Assembly (NCBI RefSeq): GCF_037126465.1
Contig: NC_088202.1
Coordinates: 32,720,213 to 32,784,212 of the forward strand
DNA length: 64,000 nucleotides
DNA from: Ornithodoros turicata
Taxonomy: Eukaryota; Arthropoda; Arachnida; Ixodida; Argasidae
Direction: 5' to 3'
Positions 34,561-47,194 of this stretch are shown piece by piece. The notes under the pieces are model-generated. The model made no database searches. It saw only the letters and a list, made by a program, of their open reading frames with translations, and had not been told where the DNA came from. The translations under genes and the position numbers were made by a program. Positions within the stretch are counted from its first letter, which is position 1. The number at the start of each line of letters is the position of its first letter.

Positions 34561-35640
34561 AACAAAGAATGAGATGATCACAAGAAGTTAAAATTGCTTA
34601 TTTATACAAATACTATGTAATGAGGATGTCGCGTCGTAGTGCTTGATTTTTGTAGCACATCTCTGACTGACAATAGCGAGATCGTGTTTGAAGGTAGTGG
34701 CCATCTTAAAGTAGGCACCGAATGCTATCGAGCGAAACGTACTATCTACAGCATTATCAGTGCATAGGGCATCTTTCACATTCAAATCTGAGGAATATTT
34801 CTTTTCACCTTCGATGGAAAGCTATACGGCTAGAAAGCTTCGGTAGGCAGCCCATGTTCCTGATGCCAACACCTAAATCGAACGTTCTCGAGACACCAAG
34901 AACGTTGATTACCAAGGAAGAAGCTGTCTCAAGTTTAGAGCAAATAAAGTGCTATAGGTGCGGTATAGCGGGTGGGTGGGGTAGGTATGGTTTAGATGCT
35001 ATTTCCACAAACTATGGATAGTTTGAGAGACTGAACGGCGATTGTGGAAATATCGTGAAAGCAGGAACGCTTCCCCTCATCCGTATGCGGCTGCGAGCCG
35101 AAGGATGATGGATTGAAGGGTTTGTCCTCCAACAAAGACTCAACCACCACCAAGTTTCGTTTTCACAATAACTGCGTGAACAATAACAATAATAGCTACT
35201 CCAGCCATGAAGACGTGAAAGGCAAATGGAAAACAAATATTACGTTCCGTTCGCAAAATAAAATGACAGCCGTCACAGTAAAGCAGAAATTGGGGCCTGT
35301 GGTACTGCGTGATAAGTTCGGAAAAGCGCTGTGCTTTTGTCCTTTAAATTTCCCGTTTCCGTATTTTGACTTCGCGCTTTCCTAAAGTTGTCTGACAGCT
35401 GTGCTCTCAGTAAAAAAAAAAAAGCCAAAAATTCATCGATGAGGGCGAAGTGGAGGACAAACTAGAAGCAGCGGGGAGCAGAGACGAGACCTTCTGATAG
35501 TAAGCCCGAACCGCCACATTAAATCGATGAGGAGTTGCACGATGGTTGGAGAGCGTCCCACCAGAGGCCGAGCAAGACTTTAGTTGGAGTGTCTGCTGCG
35601 TCGAGAATTCGCAGTGTGGTGCTGAGCGCAATGCCCCGGT
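34561..35640. other. No gene recognised
   Basis: Only short frames without known motifs, and no clear repeats. Confidence 0.4.
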
Positions 35641-35643
35641 TCA

Positions 35644-36012
35644 TCAGCCCAACATCCGGCAGGCTGACTCCGCATAACTCACATTTTGTATAGCCGGAAA
35701 TAAGTAGCATTTCTGGTACTCAAAGTACTGGCTCCGGTGCATTCGAGCGATACCCATGATGTCGAACAGGCGCAGTGACTTGGTGATACTACTCCCAGAG
35801 AACAAGATCGCAGAACACATCGCAATATTTCCAGCTGGTTTGTCGTGTACAAGGGGCTGGCTGTTCCGTTGCCTCCTGTGGCCGCTCACACAGGTGACTG
35901 TGGCTCTGGCAAGTGAGCACATAGTAGTGAGTTGTACACTTGTCTCCCTTGATGAGCACAGAGCACACACTTGCAACAGTTCCACCAAGCAGGAACGTGA
36001 CATATTGTACAT
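35644..36012 (-). pseudogene. Fragment of a transposase-like family
   Basis: About 120 codons. The middle segment, with AILFSGSSITKSLRLF followed by YFEYQKCYLFPAIQNV, matches from memory a family of uncharacterised, often THAP-linked, transposase-like proteins abundant in arthropods and cnidarians. In those, the segment is followed by a GDGR..SPGHSAKYG block with a catalytic Asp. That block is absent here: the frame stops right after AIQNV. Only the part before the catalytic core remains. Confidence 0.5.
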
Positions 36013-37460
36013 GCCAGGCAGTGAGGAAGGCTGCTCTACAGACCTTGTGGGAAGATGTCAAATGTGAGCAATTACAAGGTTTTCGGAATTCACTTTCGAC
36101 AAGGCTAGTCAGAACCCCACAAGAGAGTCAGAAAAAAAAAGTCCGACGCAATGTGTTAATAGCACCCCTCTTTCTCAAATTGGTTGTTCTGTGCATTTCC
36201 AAACATCTGTAAAATAACTAGAGCAAACTGGCATATTCTGCTCTAAATGGCCACTGGGGAAAAAGAACAGAAATGTGTACAAACTGCACCATAACAACAA
36301 TCATCAAGGGGGACAACAAACTGCACTCCCTCACGACACTTACTCATCAGCCTCCAGCTCGTCAACAAGATGACGTGTATCTGCCATGTCAACTTCCCTG
36401 TCAAGAGAGTAATGAACAGGGGATCATAGCTGAAGCATAACTTCTGTGTACATATCCAAAGTAGTGCACTCGCTTTCCATCGCTGTCACATCCGAGCTCC
36501 GAGCTGAGCTGGTATGTATCTGTATCTGTATGATTTTGTATCTGTGAACTAACAGATGGTATGGTAGATCAGGATAGGCTTACACAATGATGCTTAATGT
36601 TCTTGAAACATGTATGGAATGAGATAAACTTAGCAACAGCTTGCTTTTTAGTGCTACCTTACACAGCTATAGCTCTGTTAAACTTAAGAAGGAAAAGCAA
36701 TCTTCCGTGAACTACATTCTAGGTTCGGAATCCCGCGCCGTTTTTACAATCCGGGGTTTCGAGATTTCGAAATGTGGATCCCGGGACGAAATCGGGATTT
36801 TTTCGCAAGCAATATACTCAGGATGTCGTATAGGACTGTATCCACTTGCACAACCATGCTATCACAAATTGCGATATAGGTCGCGTCTTCTGTCATCCCC
36901 ACGGAACGTTATAGCGAAAAAAAAAAAAAAAAGAAACAAAATCTGCTCACGGGGCACAACCTTCGTATTACACTGAGAATTCGCACCGTGCAGGAATGTC
37001 AACTTTGCAATGAAATGCGTCTCTTCTTGTCGTCTGCTACGGAATATCTTCTGGCTGCGCCCCAGGATATTACCCGCAGTTAGTAGTGCACGAGAAGATA
37101 CATACTTATGACGTACACCAATTCTGCTTACGCAGCCGCTAAAATCAATGAGGTATCTCGCATAATCCGCTGGAGTATTCTGGGGAATGTCACTTGTGTG
37201 AATACATGGAATAATGCGGTTTGGTCGTCTTGCCTTTTATACATCGACAGCTAGTGACTGTTGTGTTCTAGTCTGCAGCAGCCGAGTCTATAATTTTCTG
37301 AAAAGGCTATCTCTATTTTCTCTTTTTACTTTCAAATATATATATATACATATAGATATAGGTGAAAAAGAAAAATACGACTTCCGCGGAAGTTTAGGGT
37401 GAATTAAAACAGAAGAAATTTATTACAATTTTAAGGGGGAATTAATTAAACAATTCTACG

Positions 37461-37495
37461 GTCAACGTTTCGGCAGAGGCTCCGCCTTCTTCTGG
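37461..37495 (-). ncRNA. Hammerhead-like core in Penelope 3' end (degenerate)
   Basis: Read on the minus strand: CAGAAGA, a stem-loop GGCGGAGCCTCTGCC, then GAAAC. A hammerhead core is CUGANGA, stem II, GAAA; the second base here is A instead of U, so it should be inactive. Penelope-like elements are known to carry hammerhead ribozymes. A better-preserved version lies at 62251-62277. Confidence 0.4.
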
Positions 37496-39930
37496 ACAAG
37501 TTGCTGTCCTCAGTGGCAGTTGCTTATGGGCACCGCGCGCTAGAGTTTTCTGTCGACGGCGGCGGCCCCTCGAGGGGAAACGCGGCGTAATGCTCTGGTA
37601 CCAGTCAGCAGTATCAAGTGGTGCGGTGCTAGTTTCGCCGTCGGAAAGGAGTGATTAATTTGGAGCTGCCCGCATAGACAGTCAAAGGAGAAGATAAAAT
37701 GGGAATTAATTCTATGTGGTAATCTGCCACGACAATCAAGTTAGTGTGAAAGAGAGGCAACTTGCCGTAGAGTTTTCGTCCTTCTCGCTGTATCGTCCCG
37801 CCGGCTCCAGCCGGTCACGTATTTGAGAGAGCGCTTTCCCGGCAGTCCATCCAACTTCGTGCTCAATCCGTTGTTTCTAACTTAGAACCAATTTCGTGCA
37901 TTTAGTGTATTTGTCAGCGACCAGTTGAGCATCACTATGCGCAGTGATTACACTATCAATATACAGCTTGCATGCGAACACAGTGGAATTATTTGTCCTC
38001 TTCGAGCTGCGTTTCGCAACCCGTCGTCATTTTATGTAGGTGCATCCTGTCCCTATGATCTTATTATCGTTTCCAAATCTTGCGGTCTCAGTCTACAAGT
38101 GGTTCTTCCTATTCGTCCACACACAAAAAGAAAAAAGAAGAAAGGAAAAAGAAGAAAAAGACAGGAAAGAGAAAAAGTAATCATGCTTTTGTCGAACAAC
38201 CAATATTTGTTTCTTCCTAACTCATGTGAAAATTTTTGTATTTTTTATCATAGTTTATGTCGTGTACGTGTCTTTTGCATGATATTGCTGGCTGCTTTTA
38301 TGTTGCAGTTTGCGACAATGTGTCTGATCCTATGTTCGCCTATACTCAGGCCTCTGTGGCCGTTCTCTAGCACTAATATAACGTTATTATAATTACGCAT
38401 CCGTTTTTTTTTTTTTCAAAAATAAACGCCTTATTTATATCCTGAAACAATTTTTGTTTGACCGACTCCTTTTTATTATTGTGACTGTGTGTCAAATGCA
38501 GGCACAAATGAATAAAAGGGCATCCCCTGCCTTGAGCAACATCTGTGTGAGTTATGTGGAGAACGATGCTAGATTGGCAGCAAGTTGACTGAGAAACCTT
38601 TCCTCACAGTGCATCATAACGTTAACGGATTATGCATGAGAAAGAAACTAAAAAAAGTTTCTTTTTTTTTTTCCCGCTATCTTCATAATGTATATTTCAA
38701 TTTGTTGTTGACTGTATTAATCATGTGAGTTCTTCAGTGCGAGATTTTCATCCTCATAGCGCAGATACTGGACATAGCTAGTTTTCGATTTGTATAGTCA
38801 ATCATCGGTAGTCCCTTCCGGGTAAATACGCACTTAACTTCACGTAAATGCAGGCCACAAATACTACACGCTTGTCTGCGCTAGACATTGTGCATAGACA
38901 CGTAATATTCCTAATGTAAAAAGCCTTCCCCTCGCATACATTTTACGTGTTTGGTATTGCAGAGCAGATGCCATCTCTGCAAGCCACTTCTACACAACTA
39001 GTCTCATGTGTTAATGAGGCCCCAAAGCCGACAAATTTGTCGTTTCATTTTAAATCGAACAACGTGAAAGTCCTATTTTTTAATTCGACCAGAAAAAATA
39101 TATGTTAGAGGACAGCTCAAACGAAGCAAATCGCACAACGTGCGACGCTCGTGCGTGGAATAGTTTCCGCGTGAGAGAGGAGGAAAGTCTGAGGCTGCTT
39201 GAGCGCGCTTTCTACTGGACCTACTTTGACGGGATCTAGCACCGCTGATTTTTTGCCAAGGAACTGGAGTTTTTTTTTTTTGTGATTATGGGCTGCACCA
39301 TAGACACTGTCGACAGCCACCCACAGAACTCTGAGGGCCACAGATTTTCTCTTAAAAAATGTCAAACTTGGCGTAAACGTTCAAAAAGGCCAACATCGAG
39401 CTTAGTGCCATTCGATAGGACGTTGAAAGAACTTTCGTGCTGTATAGAGTTCATTTTTCTCAGCCCAGTGGTTTCTGTGTTATTAGCTTGAGTATCGCAC
39501 ATGGTAGGCGAAAATTGCCAATGTTGCATCTCAATTTTCTCAAAAATGCCATCTTCGATTTCCTTGATTATTTTTGAAAAGGTGGCGTCATGTCTCTACT
39601 TTAGACCCTAAGTGAGGCAATCCTTTATTTTTACCTGAGAGACGCGCAGCGATTTTTTTTTCTTTTTGTCAGGCAGGGTCCACAAGACTTCGGCCTTGCG
39701 CGCCTCATCCACGAGCACGTGACCTTAAACCTCTTCTTTGCTACAGGTCTCCCGCTGACAGAGAAATCAATGACCACACTGCGTGAGCTTCTTGTAGTGT
39801 CCCCAGAGCATCACTTTACGTTTACCCAATGGTCTCCCAGTTCCGTCAGGCTCATTCAAACCGTGGTAGAGTACATGAGTTGCCTGTGCGCCCTTGACGA
39901 GAAGCCCCAGTTCGACGAACATACCGACAA

Positions 39931-40204
39931 ATTAACGATGAAAGATGAAAGTCACAGAAACGGTTAGCCAGCTGTAGGACATCTTCTGGATTACCGGTCC
40001 AGGGCTCTACCAATTGAGCTAAGCTAACACGCCTTCTCAGCGACTTCCAGGGTGCGTCATCTGAAGGGAAAAACCAGTCACACTCTCTCACTCATTCTCC
40101 TTTCACTCTAACATTTTTGCACACACAAACATACGACAGGGATCGACGCAAGCGGCAAATGTCGAAGTTCTCTCACGTTGAAGTTCTCTCCGTTCTCTCA
40201 TGCT
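39931..40204 (-). mobile_element. SINE with tRNA-Thr-like head
   Basis: CATACCGACAA flanks both sides (39920-39930, 40205-40215). On the minus strand it contains TAGCTCAATTGGTAGAGC (A box) and the anticodon arm CTGGA-CCGGTAA-TCCAG (anticodon GGT, Thr), then the 3' part TGGCTAACCGTTTC. The B box is deleted in this copy but present in the fragment at 48473 (GGGTTCGAGTCC). About 150 bases precede the tRNA-like part. Confidence 0.75.
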
Positions 40205-40290
40205 CATACCGACAAAGCAGTGAGAAGAAACGAAGAGCTTCGTAAAGATCTTTATCCACTGGTAACATTGTAGCTTTTGTTTCAGGTTCG

Positions 40291-41658
40291 TTTTCCGTGT
40301 ATGCAGATGACGTCGCCCTTTGGACAGTAGGAAAATGACGCCCAGCCCTATAGCGCCGCCTGCAGCTGGCTTTAAATAATATCCATACGTACCTCACGCA
40401 CCTTGGGATGGACCTTTCACCCGAAAAGTGTGTCGAGCTCCCTTTCACGCGCAAAGCTATGGCCAATTTCCCTCTTTGGCTTGGTACAAAGAAGCTTGAG
40501 CCGGTACGCTTCCACCGCTTCCTTGGCGTGGTACATATAATCGACTCGGACTTCCGCTGGGCTCGGCACATTAAACACCTTGAAACTAAAGTGCAGCGAT
40601 GGCTCCCCGCAATTCAACATCTTTCTGGCTCAGGATGGGGCTGTGATCAGCGTTCCCTGCTCGCGGTTCACGCGGCATTGGTGAGGGCGACTGTGCTTTA
40701 CAGCCTTCCTATTCTGCACAAGATATCAACAACTTCATTAAATACACTTCGGTCCCTGTTTGCTCGAAGCCTTCGTCGATGCCTCGGAGTGCAAGTATGG
40801 CTGGGACACGGCAAGTACTGGCTGAAGCTGGTGAGCTCCCGGTTGAGGTTCTCCGTGGACGTGAAACGGCTCGGCACTTCCTCCGTTTGCGTGCTCACAT
40901 TCCCCGCCACCCACTCCTCAGGAAAATTCGATACCGCCCTTGAAAGCGACTTCTATCGAGTAGCGTAGAGGACTGCCAGACTCTCACTGGCTTCATAACT
41001 AAGGACACTATACCGCCGGAAGCCCCCTTGTCTCTACCGGTACCGCCCACTTTTGTACGCCTACTTAACCTTCTGGAAAGAAGAGATCAGGTCCCCCCTC
41101 AAGTCCTCCGAGCCCATTTTCATGCTCTGGTAGACGAGAAGTTTTCTACGTTTACGGCAGCATATACCGATGGCGCATCCCCAAACAACAAGTCCCCTCA
41201 GCATTCGTCATACCATCCGAAGGCGTAGTACACGGAAGACGCCTTTCACATCCAACCTCCTCCACAGCTGCGGAACTCTATGCCATCCTTTTCTTTCTAC
41301 AACACATCGTTGATTTTACACCGCGGGAATGGGCAGTCTTCACAGACTCCAAATCTGCACTTCAAGCAATTGAAAATTCCGGCATACGAGGCCCATCCGC
41401 ACCCCTAGTCACAGATGTTTGAATGGCTTACCACACTATCTACGCAGCAGGCCACAGGCTAGTTCTCCAGTGGGTTCCAGCCCATTGTGGTGTCGTGGGG
41501 AACGAGCAGGCCGACAGCGCCGCAGAAGCAGCACTCTCGTATCGGAAACGGACCAGTATTGTTCTGCTGAGAGGAGACCGCCGTTCAATTCTCCGACGCC
41601 TAGTGACACCCTTGGCTTCCCGCCAATAGACAACCGACATTCTTCTCCCCTCTATGTT
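40291..41658 (+). pseudogene. LINE ORF2, reverse transcriptase to RNase H part
   Basis: It opens with the catalytic YADD (40300-40311) in a short frame that ends at a stop near 40338. Then comes the thumb region (40408-40968), which includes FLGVVH and a long stretch like the neighbouring LINE families. The RNase H domain follows: the first Asp in AYTDGA near 41170, Glu in AAELYAI near 41276, Asp in FTDSK near 41345, and QWVPAHCGVVGNEQAD with the last Asp near 41510. Several frame changes separate these pieces. No functional protein. Confidence 0.8.
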
Positions 41659-41662
41659 GAGG

Positions 41663-42704
41663 GGTCATTCCACGCCAAACGTCCCGGAGGCGTCGCTTGA
41701 CCCCCTCAAATTTTCATGAAAAAAATTGTGTGAGCTCTTTATTATGTATATAACATCGGCCAGAAATTCTAAAGTGCAATTATTAACCCTCTCGAGTTTA
41801 TAGTCCTCTCAAGTTCCCCTAAATGCCGCACACCTTATTTTACGTATGATTTTTTTCAGAAGCTTCCACGACACTCAGACGCGTTCTGTAAACTGTGAAC
41901 TCCGTGCAAAGAACATGTTCATACAACCTAGGCCTACAAATTCAGATTGCTTATAATTACGACAGTTTTTCTGGGACGCGAATATGGCGAAAAAATGTGA
42001 TAGTACTTTGGAGTGCTGAGCGTCTGTTTGTAGACTGATCGCCACGAAAAAAAATTACATGGTAGCCAATACATGTGCCAAGCTAAGTACGAAAAATTAA
42101 CGTCGCAGCTATAAGGGTTTCAGAGTAAAAAAATAAAGAAAACGTCAATTTTGCCAGAAATGCCTATATTCACCCCAAAAATTCGCGCTGTGGAGGTCGA
42201 GATAGAAAATTTCCGACACTGCAGACGGTTAGTACAACACTTCTTCTCAAACATATCGAAAAATCTCGAGGGTTATATTTTTTAAACGCAAGAAATTAAT
42301 TTTTACATTGCACAGAGTGCGCGTGCTCACGGCGCCCGTGCTGTGACCCTTCCGTTCGCTCAAGACAAGGAACACAGTCCCACAGTGTTCTTCCATTTAT
42401 ATTGCACTTGAGAGCTCAAAATGGGTGATCAATCACAACGTTATAAAGTTACTACAAACTTGCTAGACATGCGGCAACACAGTATATACAAATTTGTCTT
42501 AGGAAAAGCCTGGTGGTGGTGGTGGTGGTGGTGATGGGGCTTGCCGTTGTCGGCCTCACGTATGTGGGCAACGTCACGAGTGACGCCCTGGGGAAATGTG
42601 CGTCCTGGGTCGACAGTTCCCCTAGGAAAAGCCTGTATGTCCAAAGCGGACACTTGAGTTTGACGAAGTTGTGGAATCCCCTTGCACCGGGGATAGTTAT
42701 GGCC
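41663..42704. repeat. Left inverted repeat of the 4.85-kb transposon
   Basis: It matches 45589-46516 in inverted orientation over about 920 bp, with a SINE (42513-42622) as the main difference. The innermost 190 bases or so correspond to coding sequence at the end of the transposase, so this arm carries an antisense copy of that gene's 3' end. Confidence 0.88.
42513..42622 (-). mobile_element. Level 7: SINE family B, 5'-truncated
   Basis: TAGGAAAAGCCTG stands on both sides (42500-42512, 42623-42635). On the minus strand it starts in GGAACTGTCGACCCAGGACG and ends in a long CACCACCACC tail. The right arm of the host transposon lacks it, which proves insertion after the arms formed. Confidence 0.88.
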
Positions 42705-43429
42705 TTTATTTATGTGTCAGAGAGCCTATCCAAAACCTTGTGCCACACACCAGTATGTTACATCTGGCTTTCCCCAAAACACGAAAAATATACATATGCT
42801 TGAGGCAACACGCTGTGCTTCCCGCGCGTTAGGCACTCGCAAAAGCTGACACATGCTGCTGGTCGAAGACGACGGCGAATAGGGTGAACGAAAATATTCC
42901 AAGAGGGGTATTAGTACATCGTGAACTGGACAGCGGGTTTTATGAGCCCGATCTGGTGATACCATCGTTGGCGGTTGTAAACTGGCGGAGTTTTCCTCCT
43001 TATCTCCAGCGCTGCGCGCACAGCTGTGTCTGGAGTTTCGTGCGAGAGTCTTTCACACCTTACAATGGATGACAGCTTGCCTGGTCCAAGTAGACGGATA
43101 ACGACTCTGCCAGGAGAACCAAGGTACGTGCGTATAATTATGCAGTTGTGAACAATGTCTAACTGAAACAGAAAAAGAAAAATTACCGTAATCCTCCCTT
43201 GAGACCTCAGTGCCTCGCACACATTATAGCTTTTAGGGCATTTTCTCTTGTAGGGAAATGTGTCATGACTCATAAGGCATATATATTTTGTTTGGCACCG
43301 ATAACATTGTAGCGCCTGGACGTCAGACAGGGTGCGTAACGCTGAATCTGTGCAATGATTAGCATTTTCATTTAGGCCTGTTACTCGTATAGAAGAGCTC
43401 ACGACGACTGTACGCTGAATGGCGCTCGA

Positions 43430-45715
43430 ATGCAGCCTCAAACTGTGCGTTTTTATGTTCACAGTACTGCTGATGAGAAAGGAGCATTGCCACCTTGCTC
43501 CTTTGGACCACTGGGCTGTCACCAGAGGACAGCAACGAGGGAGATATCGCTACGGTGCTTCGGGGAGTTGACTAAGGAACAACGGAAGTTGATATGCCTC
43601 CGTACAAGGCGCACACCCGATACAATTGCGGATATATGTGCTCACCACCTCAACATGTATTTGAGAAAATATATGTCAAGTGTCGCTCCCAAAAGCTGCA
43701 TCAATCCCTTGCATCTACACACAACCACACGACGAGGTACGAAGACGGTGACCATCACATTGTTCGAGAGATTTCCACATTTGTCACTCGTGCCTGGCAA
43801 TCGCATCTGCCCTTCATGTTACATGCATATTCTTAAGACCAACCCTGAGACAGCAGTCGCTGAGCAAGAGCCTGCCAAGGACTCCGCGTCAGAACGTGCC
43901 CACTCGTCGTCTTCATCCTCAGCATCGCCCCCACTCGCATCGGATCCCCTGCCAGAGGAAAGGACTCTGGACTCTCTTAATGCTTCTATCAGAGCCGTCG
44001 GTGAAACCCCTGTCAGGAAGGACCGTAGTTACAAAAGACGTCAGCCATACGTGGAGAAAAAGTTGAAGAAAATTCAAAACCGATTCAAACACATGATATC
44101 CAAAAATTTGAATGTGAAGCCACGACAAGAACTCGATGTTCTTTCACGGGAATACCGCATTCTGTTATCTGAAATTAAAACAGCTATCCAAAAAGCAACG
44201 TCCCGAGGGAAGAAAGTTTGGCTTCTGACCCTGGCACCAAAATCCTGGACGAAAAGAAGAATAATGAGGTTCTTTGGTGTAACCGAAAGGATGGTCCGTC
44301 GTGCAAAGAAGCTCAGGGAAGAAGCAGGAATTCCGCCAGACCCCTCACCAGTGCTTGGAAGGCCCCTCTCCGACGAAATCAAAACGGCAATAATAGACTT
44401 CTACAATTCTGATGACATCTCTTACTCGCTTCCAGGCAAAAAGGACGTACTGCAGGGTCATCAGAAGAGGATCCTTCTGACGAACTTGCGCGAAGCATAT
44501 CGGGTATGGAAGAACCGATACCCCGATCATGAATGTGGATTTTCCACCTTCGCAGCACTACGCCCCAAGTGGTGTGTTATTGCAGGAGCACCTGGCACAC
44601 ACAGCGTTTGCGTGTGTGTTTATCACTAAAATATCAAGTTACTGATTCGGGCCTGTGGTCTCAATGAGGATTTCAGGGAACTCCTGCGGCTAGTGGTGTG
44701 CAACACTGACAAGCATGGTTGCATGATGGGGAAGTGCTCGTCATGCCCAGGCTCACTTAAATTGAAGGAGTATCTGGAGCAGCGCGAGCCCTTCTCTCTT
44801 GAACTCGACAGTGATCTCACAGTGCAGCAGTGGGTTCACAGCACACACTTCACGTTGGACAGTATTACTATACCAAAGGAAGAAATACTGGACCGTTTAT
44901 CTGACCAGCTAAGTAATCTGAAATCCCATCACTATATAGCCCAGGAACAATCACGATACCTACGCACTCTGAAAGCCAATCTGAAAGTAGAAGAATGTAT
45001 CGTGGTAATGGACTTCTCCGAAAACTACAGTTTTGTCGTACAAGACGCGCCACAATCATTTTATTGGGAAGACAGCCAAGCAACAATACATCCAATTGTA
45101 GTCTATTACAAAGCGAGAAACCATCAACAACAGGGCCTTTGTCATAAATCGTTCGTTGTAATATCTGACACTACAGATCACGATAATGCGACAGTGCACC
45201 TTTTTCAAAGGCGTTTTCTGGAATCTTTCCTCACACAGGACACCTCACACATAGAACATTTTCACTATTTCTCTGACGGTGCAGCCTCACAGTACAAAAA
45301 TAGAAAAAACTTCGCAAACTTGTGTGCGCATATCGATGACTTTGGAAAATATGCTACATGGAACTTTTTCGCAACCTCCCATGGTAAGGGACCCTGCGAT
45401 GGCGTCGGCGGTACTGTGAGAAGGCTTGCCACGAAGGCCAGTCTTCAGCGGCCTCTGGAAAAGCAGATCCTGACGCCTTTCGATCTCTACACGTGGGCTT
45501 GCGAAAACATGAAGGACATTCACCCAATATGGGTAGCAAAAACAGATGTTGCCGTCGAAAGAGAAATGCTGTCCGATAGATATGGAATGGCCTCAACCAT
45601 CCCCGGGACGAGGGGATTCCACAACTTTGAACCAATATCAAGTTCAAGTGTCCGTGTGGGATATACGGGCTTTTCTGAAGAAAAATATGTATATACTGTG
45701 TTGCGGCATGTTTAG
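43430..45715 (+). pseudogene. Transposase of the 4.85-kb element, one nonsense codon
   Basis: One reading frame of 762 codons is broken only by a TAA at 44627-44629, where relatives known to me read HQN (CAA). The N-terminal part has Cys/His pairs (CINPLHLH ... GNRICPSC, about residues 105-150), then a Ser-rich linker and a basic region with a helix-turn-helix-like segment (RRIMRFFGVTERMVRRAKK). The second part carries acidic residues fit for a DDE-type RNase H fold: MDFSENYS, YFSDGAASQY and SHGKGPCDG. GTHSVCVCV, just before the stop, is the family hallmark. The family is common in arthropod and cnidarian genomes and is, as far as I know, functionally uncharacterised. The last 40 or so codons lie inside the right inverted repeat. 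Confidence 0.75.
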
Positions 45716-46516
45716 CAAGTTTGTAGTTTTGTTGTAAAGTTGTAATTAGTCACGTTTTGAGCTCTCGAGTGCAATATAAATGGAAGAAAACGCAGCGTTA
45801 ATGTGTTCCTTCTCTTCAGCGAACGCAGGGGTCACAGCGCGGGCGCCGTGAGCACGCGCACTGTGTGCAATGTAAAAATTAATTTCTTGCGTTTAAAAAA
45901 TATAACCCTCGAGATTTTTCGATATGTTTGAGAAGAAGTGCTGTACTAACCGTCTGCACTGTCGGGAATTTCCTATCTCGACCTCCACAGCGCGAATTTT
46001 TGGGGTGAATATAGGCATTTCTGGCAAAATTGACGTTTCTTTATTTTTTTACTCTGAAACCCTTATAGCTGCGACGTTAATTTTTCGTACTTGGCTTGGC
46101 GCATGTATTGGCTACCATGTAATTTTTTTTCGTGACGATCAGGCTAAAAACAGACGCTCAGCAGTCCAAAGTACTATCACATTTTTTCGCCATATTCGCG
46201 TCTCAGAAAAACTGTCGTAATTATAAGCAATCTGAATTCGTATGCCTAGGTTGTATAAACATGTTCTTTGCACGGAGTTCACAGTTTACAGAACGAGTCT
46301 GAGTGTCATGGAAGCTTCAGAAAAAAATCATACGGAAAATAAGGTTTGCGGCATTTAGCGGAACTTGAGAGGGCTATAAAACTCGAGAGGGTTAATAATT
46401 GCACTTTAGAATTTCTGGCCGATGTTATATATATAATAAAGAGCTCACACAATTTTTTTCATAAACATTTGAGGGGGTCGAGCGACGCCTCCGGGACGTT
46501 TGGCGTGGAATGACCC
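45589..46516. repeat. Right inverted repeat of the 4.85-kb transposon
   Basis: Inverted copy of 41663-42704. It contains the stop codon of the transposase (45713-45715) and poly(A)-like AATAAA sequences on both strands. Confidence 0.88.
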
Positions 46517-46520
46517 TGAG

Positions 46521-46991
46521 CAGAGTTGATCCAACGCTCGCTTTCCGCATGCCACGAAACACCTCTCGTCAAGATGCTGCATTAATCCACCGAATGCGCC
46601 TCGATGTGGCCTTTACAGCTCAGTGGCGTTACCGCTTGAGACAAGTTGACTCTCCAACCTGCTGCCACTGTGGTGTGCTTGAGGATCTGGAGCATATTCT
46701 TCTTCATTGCTCCCACTACCAACCTTCCCGAACCACACTCTCCGAGTCTCTTCGTCAGCTGGACTCTCGCCCCTTCTCCCTATCGAAATTCCTTGGTCCC
46801 TGGCCTAATCCAGCCCAGCAACGCTCTGCGCTCAAAGCTCTTCTGACATTTCTGGACACCATCGGATTTCGATCGTTATTGTGACGGGCCTCGTTATTTT
46901 ATTCCCCACATTCCCACCAGCACTGGTGTAGAGTATCGCCTGTGGCGATGAACCTCCCCACTCTCCAAAGCCAAAATAAAGTTGTTGTTGT
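46521..46991 (+). pseudogene. LINE ORF2, C-terminal part
   Basis: Continues the frame interrupted at 41658: VDPTLAFRMPRN, then the zinc knuckle CCHC...H...C (TCCHCGVLEDLEHILLHC, near 46660-46710), and a conserved FLGPWPNPAQQRSALKALL end with a stop at 46882-46884. A 3' UTR of about 85 bases, AAAATAAAG and a GTT tail follow. This half is undamaged. Confidence 0.82.
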
Positions 46992-47194
46992 TTGTTTCGG
47001 GTTGCCCCCAGCCCCCAGGCAGTGTGAAAGTCACATCCTTTTCATTGGTAAAAGAACGTTGTGGAAGTTTCGAAAAACGTAAAATGTGCACATTGCGAGA
47101 CCCCTGCCACCAATGGATTGTCACCATTGCCACCATCATCCGATAGCTTTACATGACCTTTCACATGGTATAAAGCGACTGGGTTCAAGCGCAT

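Larger units (their letters stand above)
41663..46516 (+). mobile_element. Level 6: 4.85-kb DNA transposon with long TIRs
   Basis: Both ends begin GGGTCATTCCACGCC and are flanked by the 4-bp duplication TGAG (41659-41662, 46517-46520). The inverted repeats are about 920 bp each. The element encodes a transposase-like protein (43430-45715) with one stop codon. A 4-bp duplication with long inverted repeats is reminiscent of Sola elements, but I assign the superfamily only tentatively. Since it interrupts the LINE so cleanly, it is among the youngest layers. Confidence 0.9.
40291..46991 (+). mobile_element. Level 5: RNase H LINE, 5'-truncated and split
   Basis: Target duplication of 14 bp with two differences: TTGTTTCAGGTTCG (40277-40290) and TTGTTTCGGGTTGC (46992-47005). 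The copy starts exactly at the reverse transcriptase active site and ends with AAAATAAAGTTGTTGTTG. The level-6 transposon interrupts it between 41662 and 46517. Removing that insert and one TGAG rejoins the reading frame without loss. Full inner length is about 1.8 kb. Confidence 0.88.

Noticed and set aside
37925..38392. 155-codon frame in copy A of the 1.8-kb element
   Set aside because: The frame is not maintained in copy B (53985-54290 reads differently), and the Lys/Arg-rich middle is a purine run.
42911..43522. 203-codon minus-strand frame
   Set aside because: Overlaps the 5' end and leader of the transposase gene on the other strand and has no motif.
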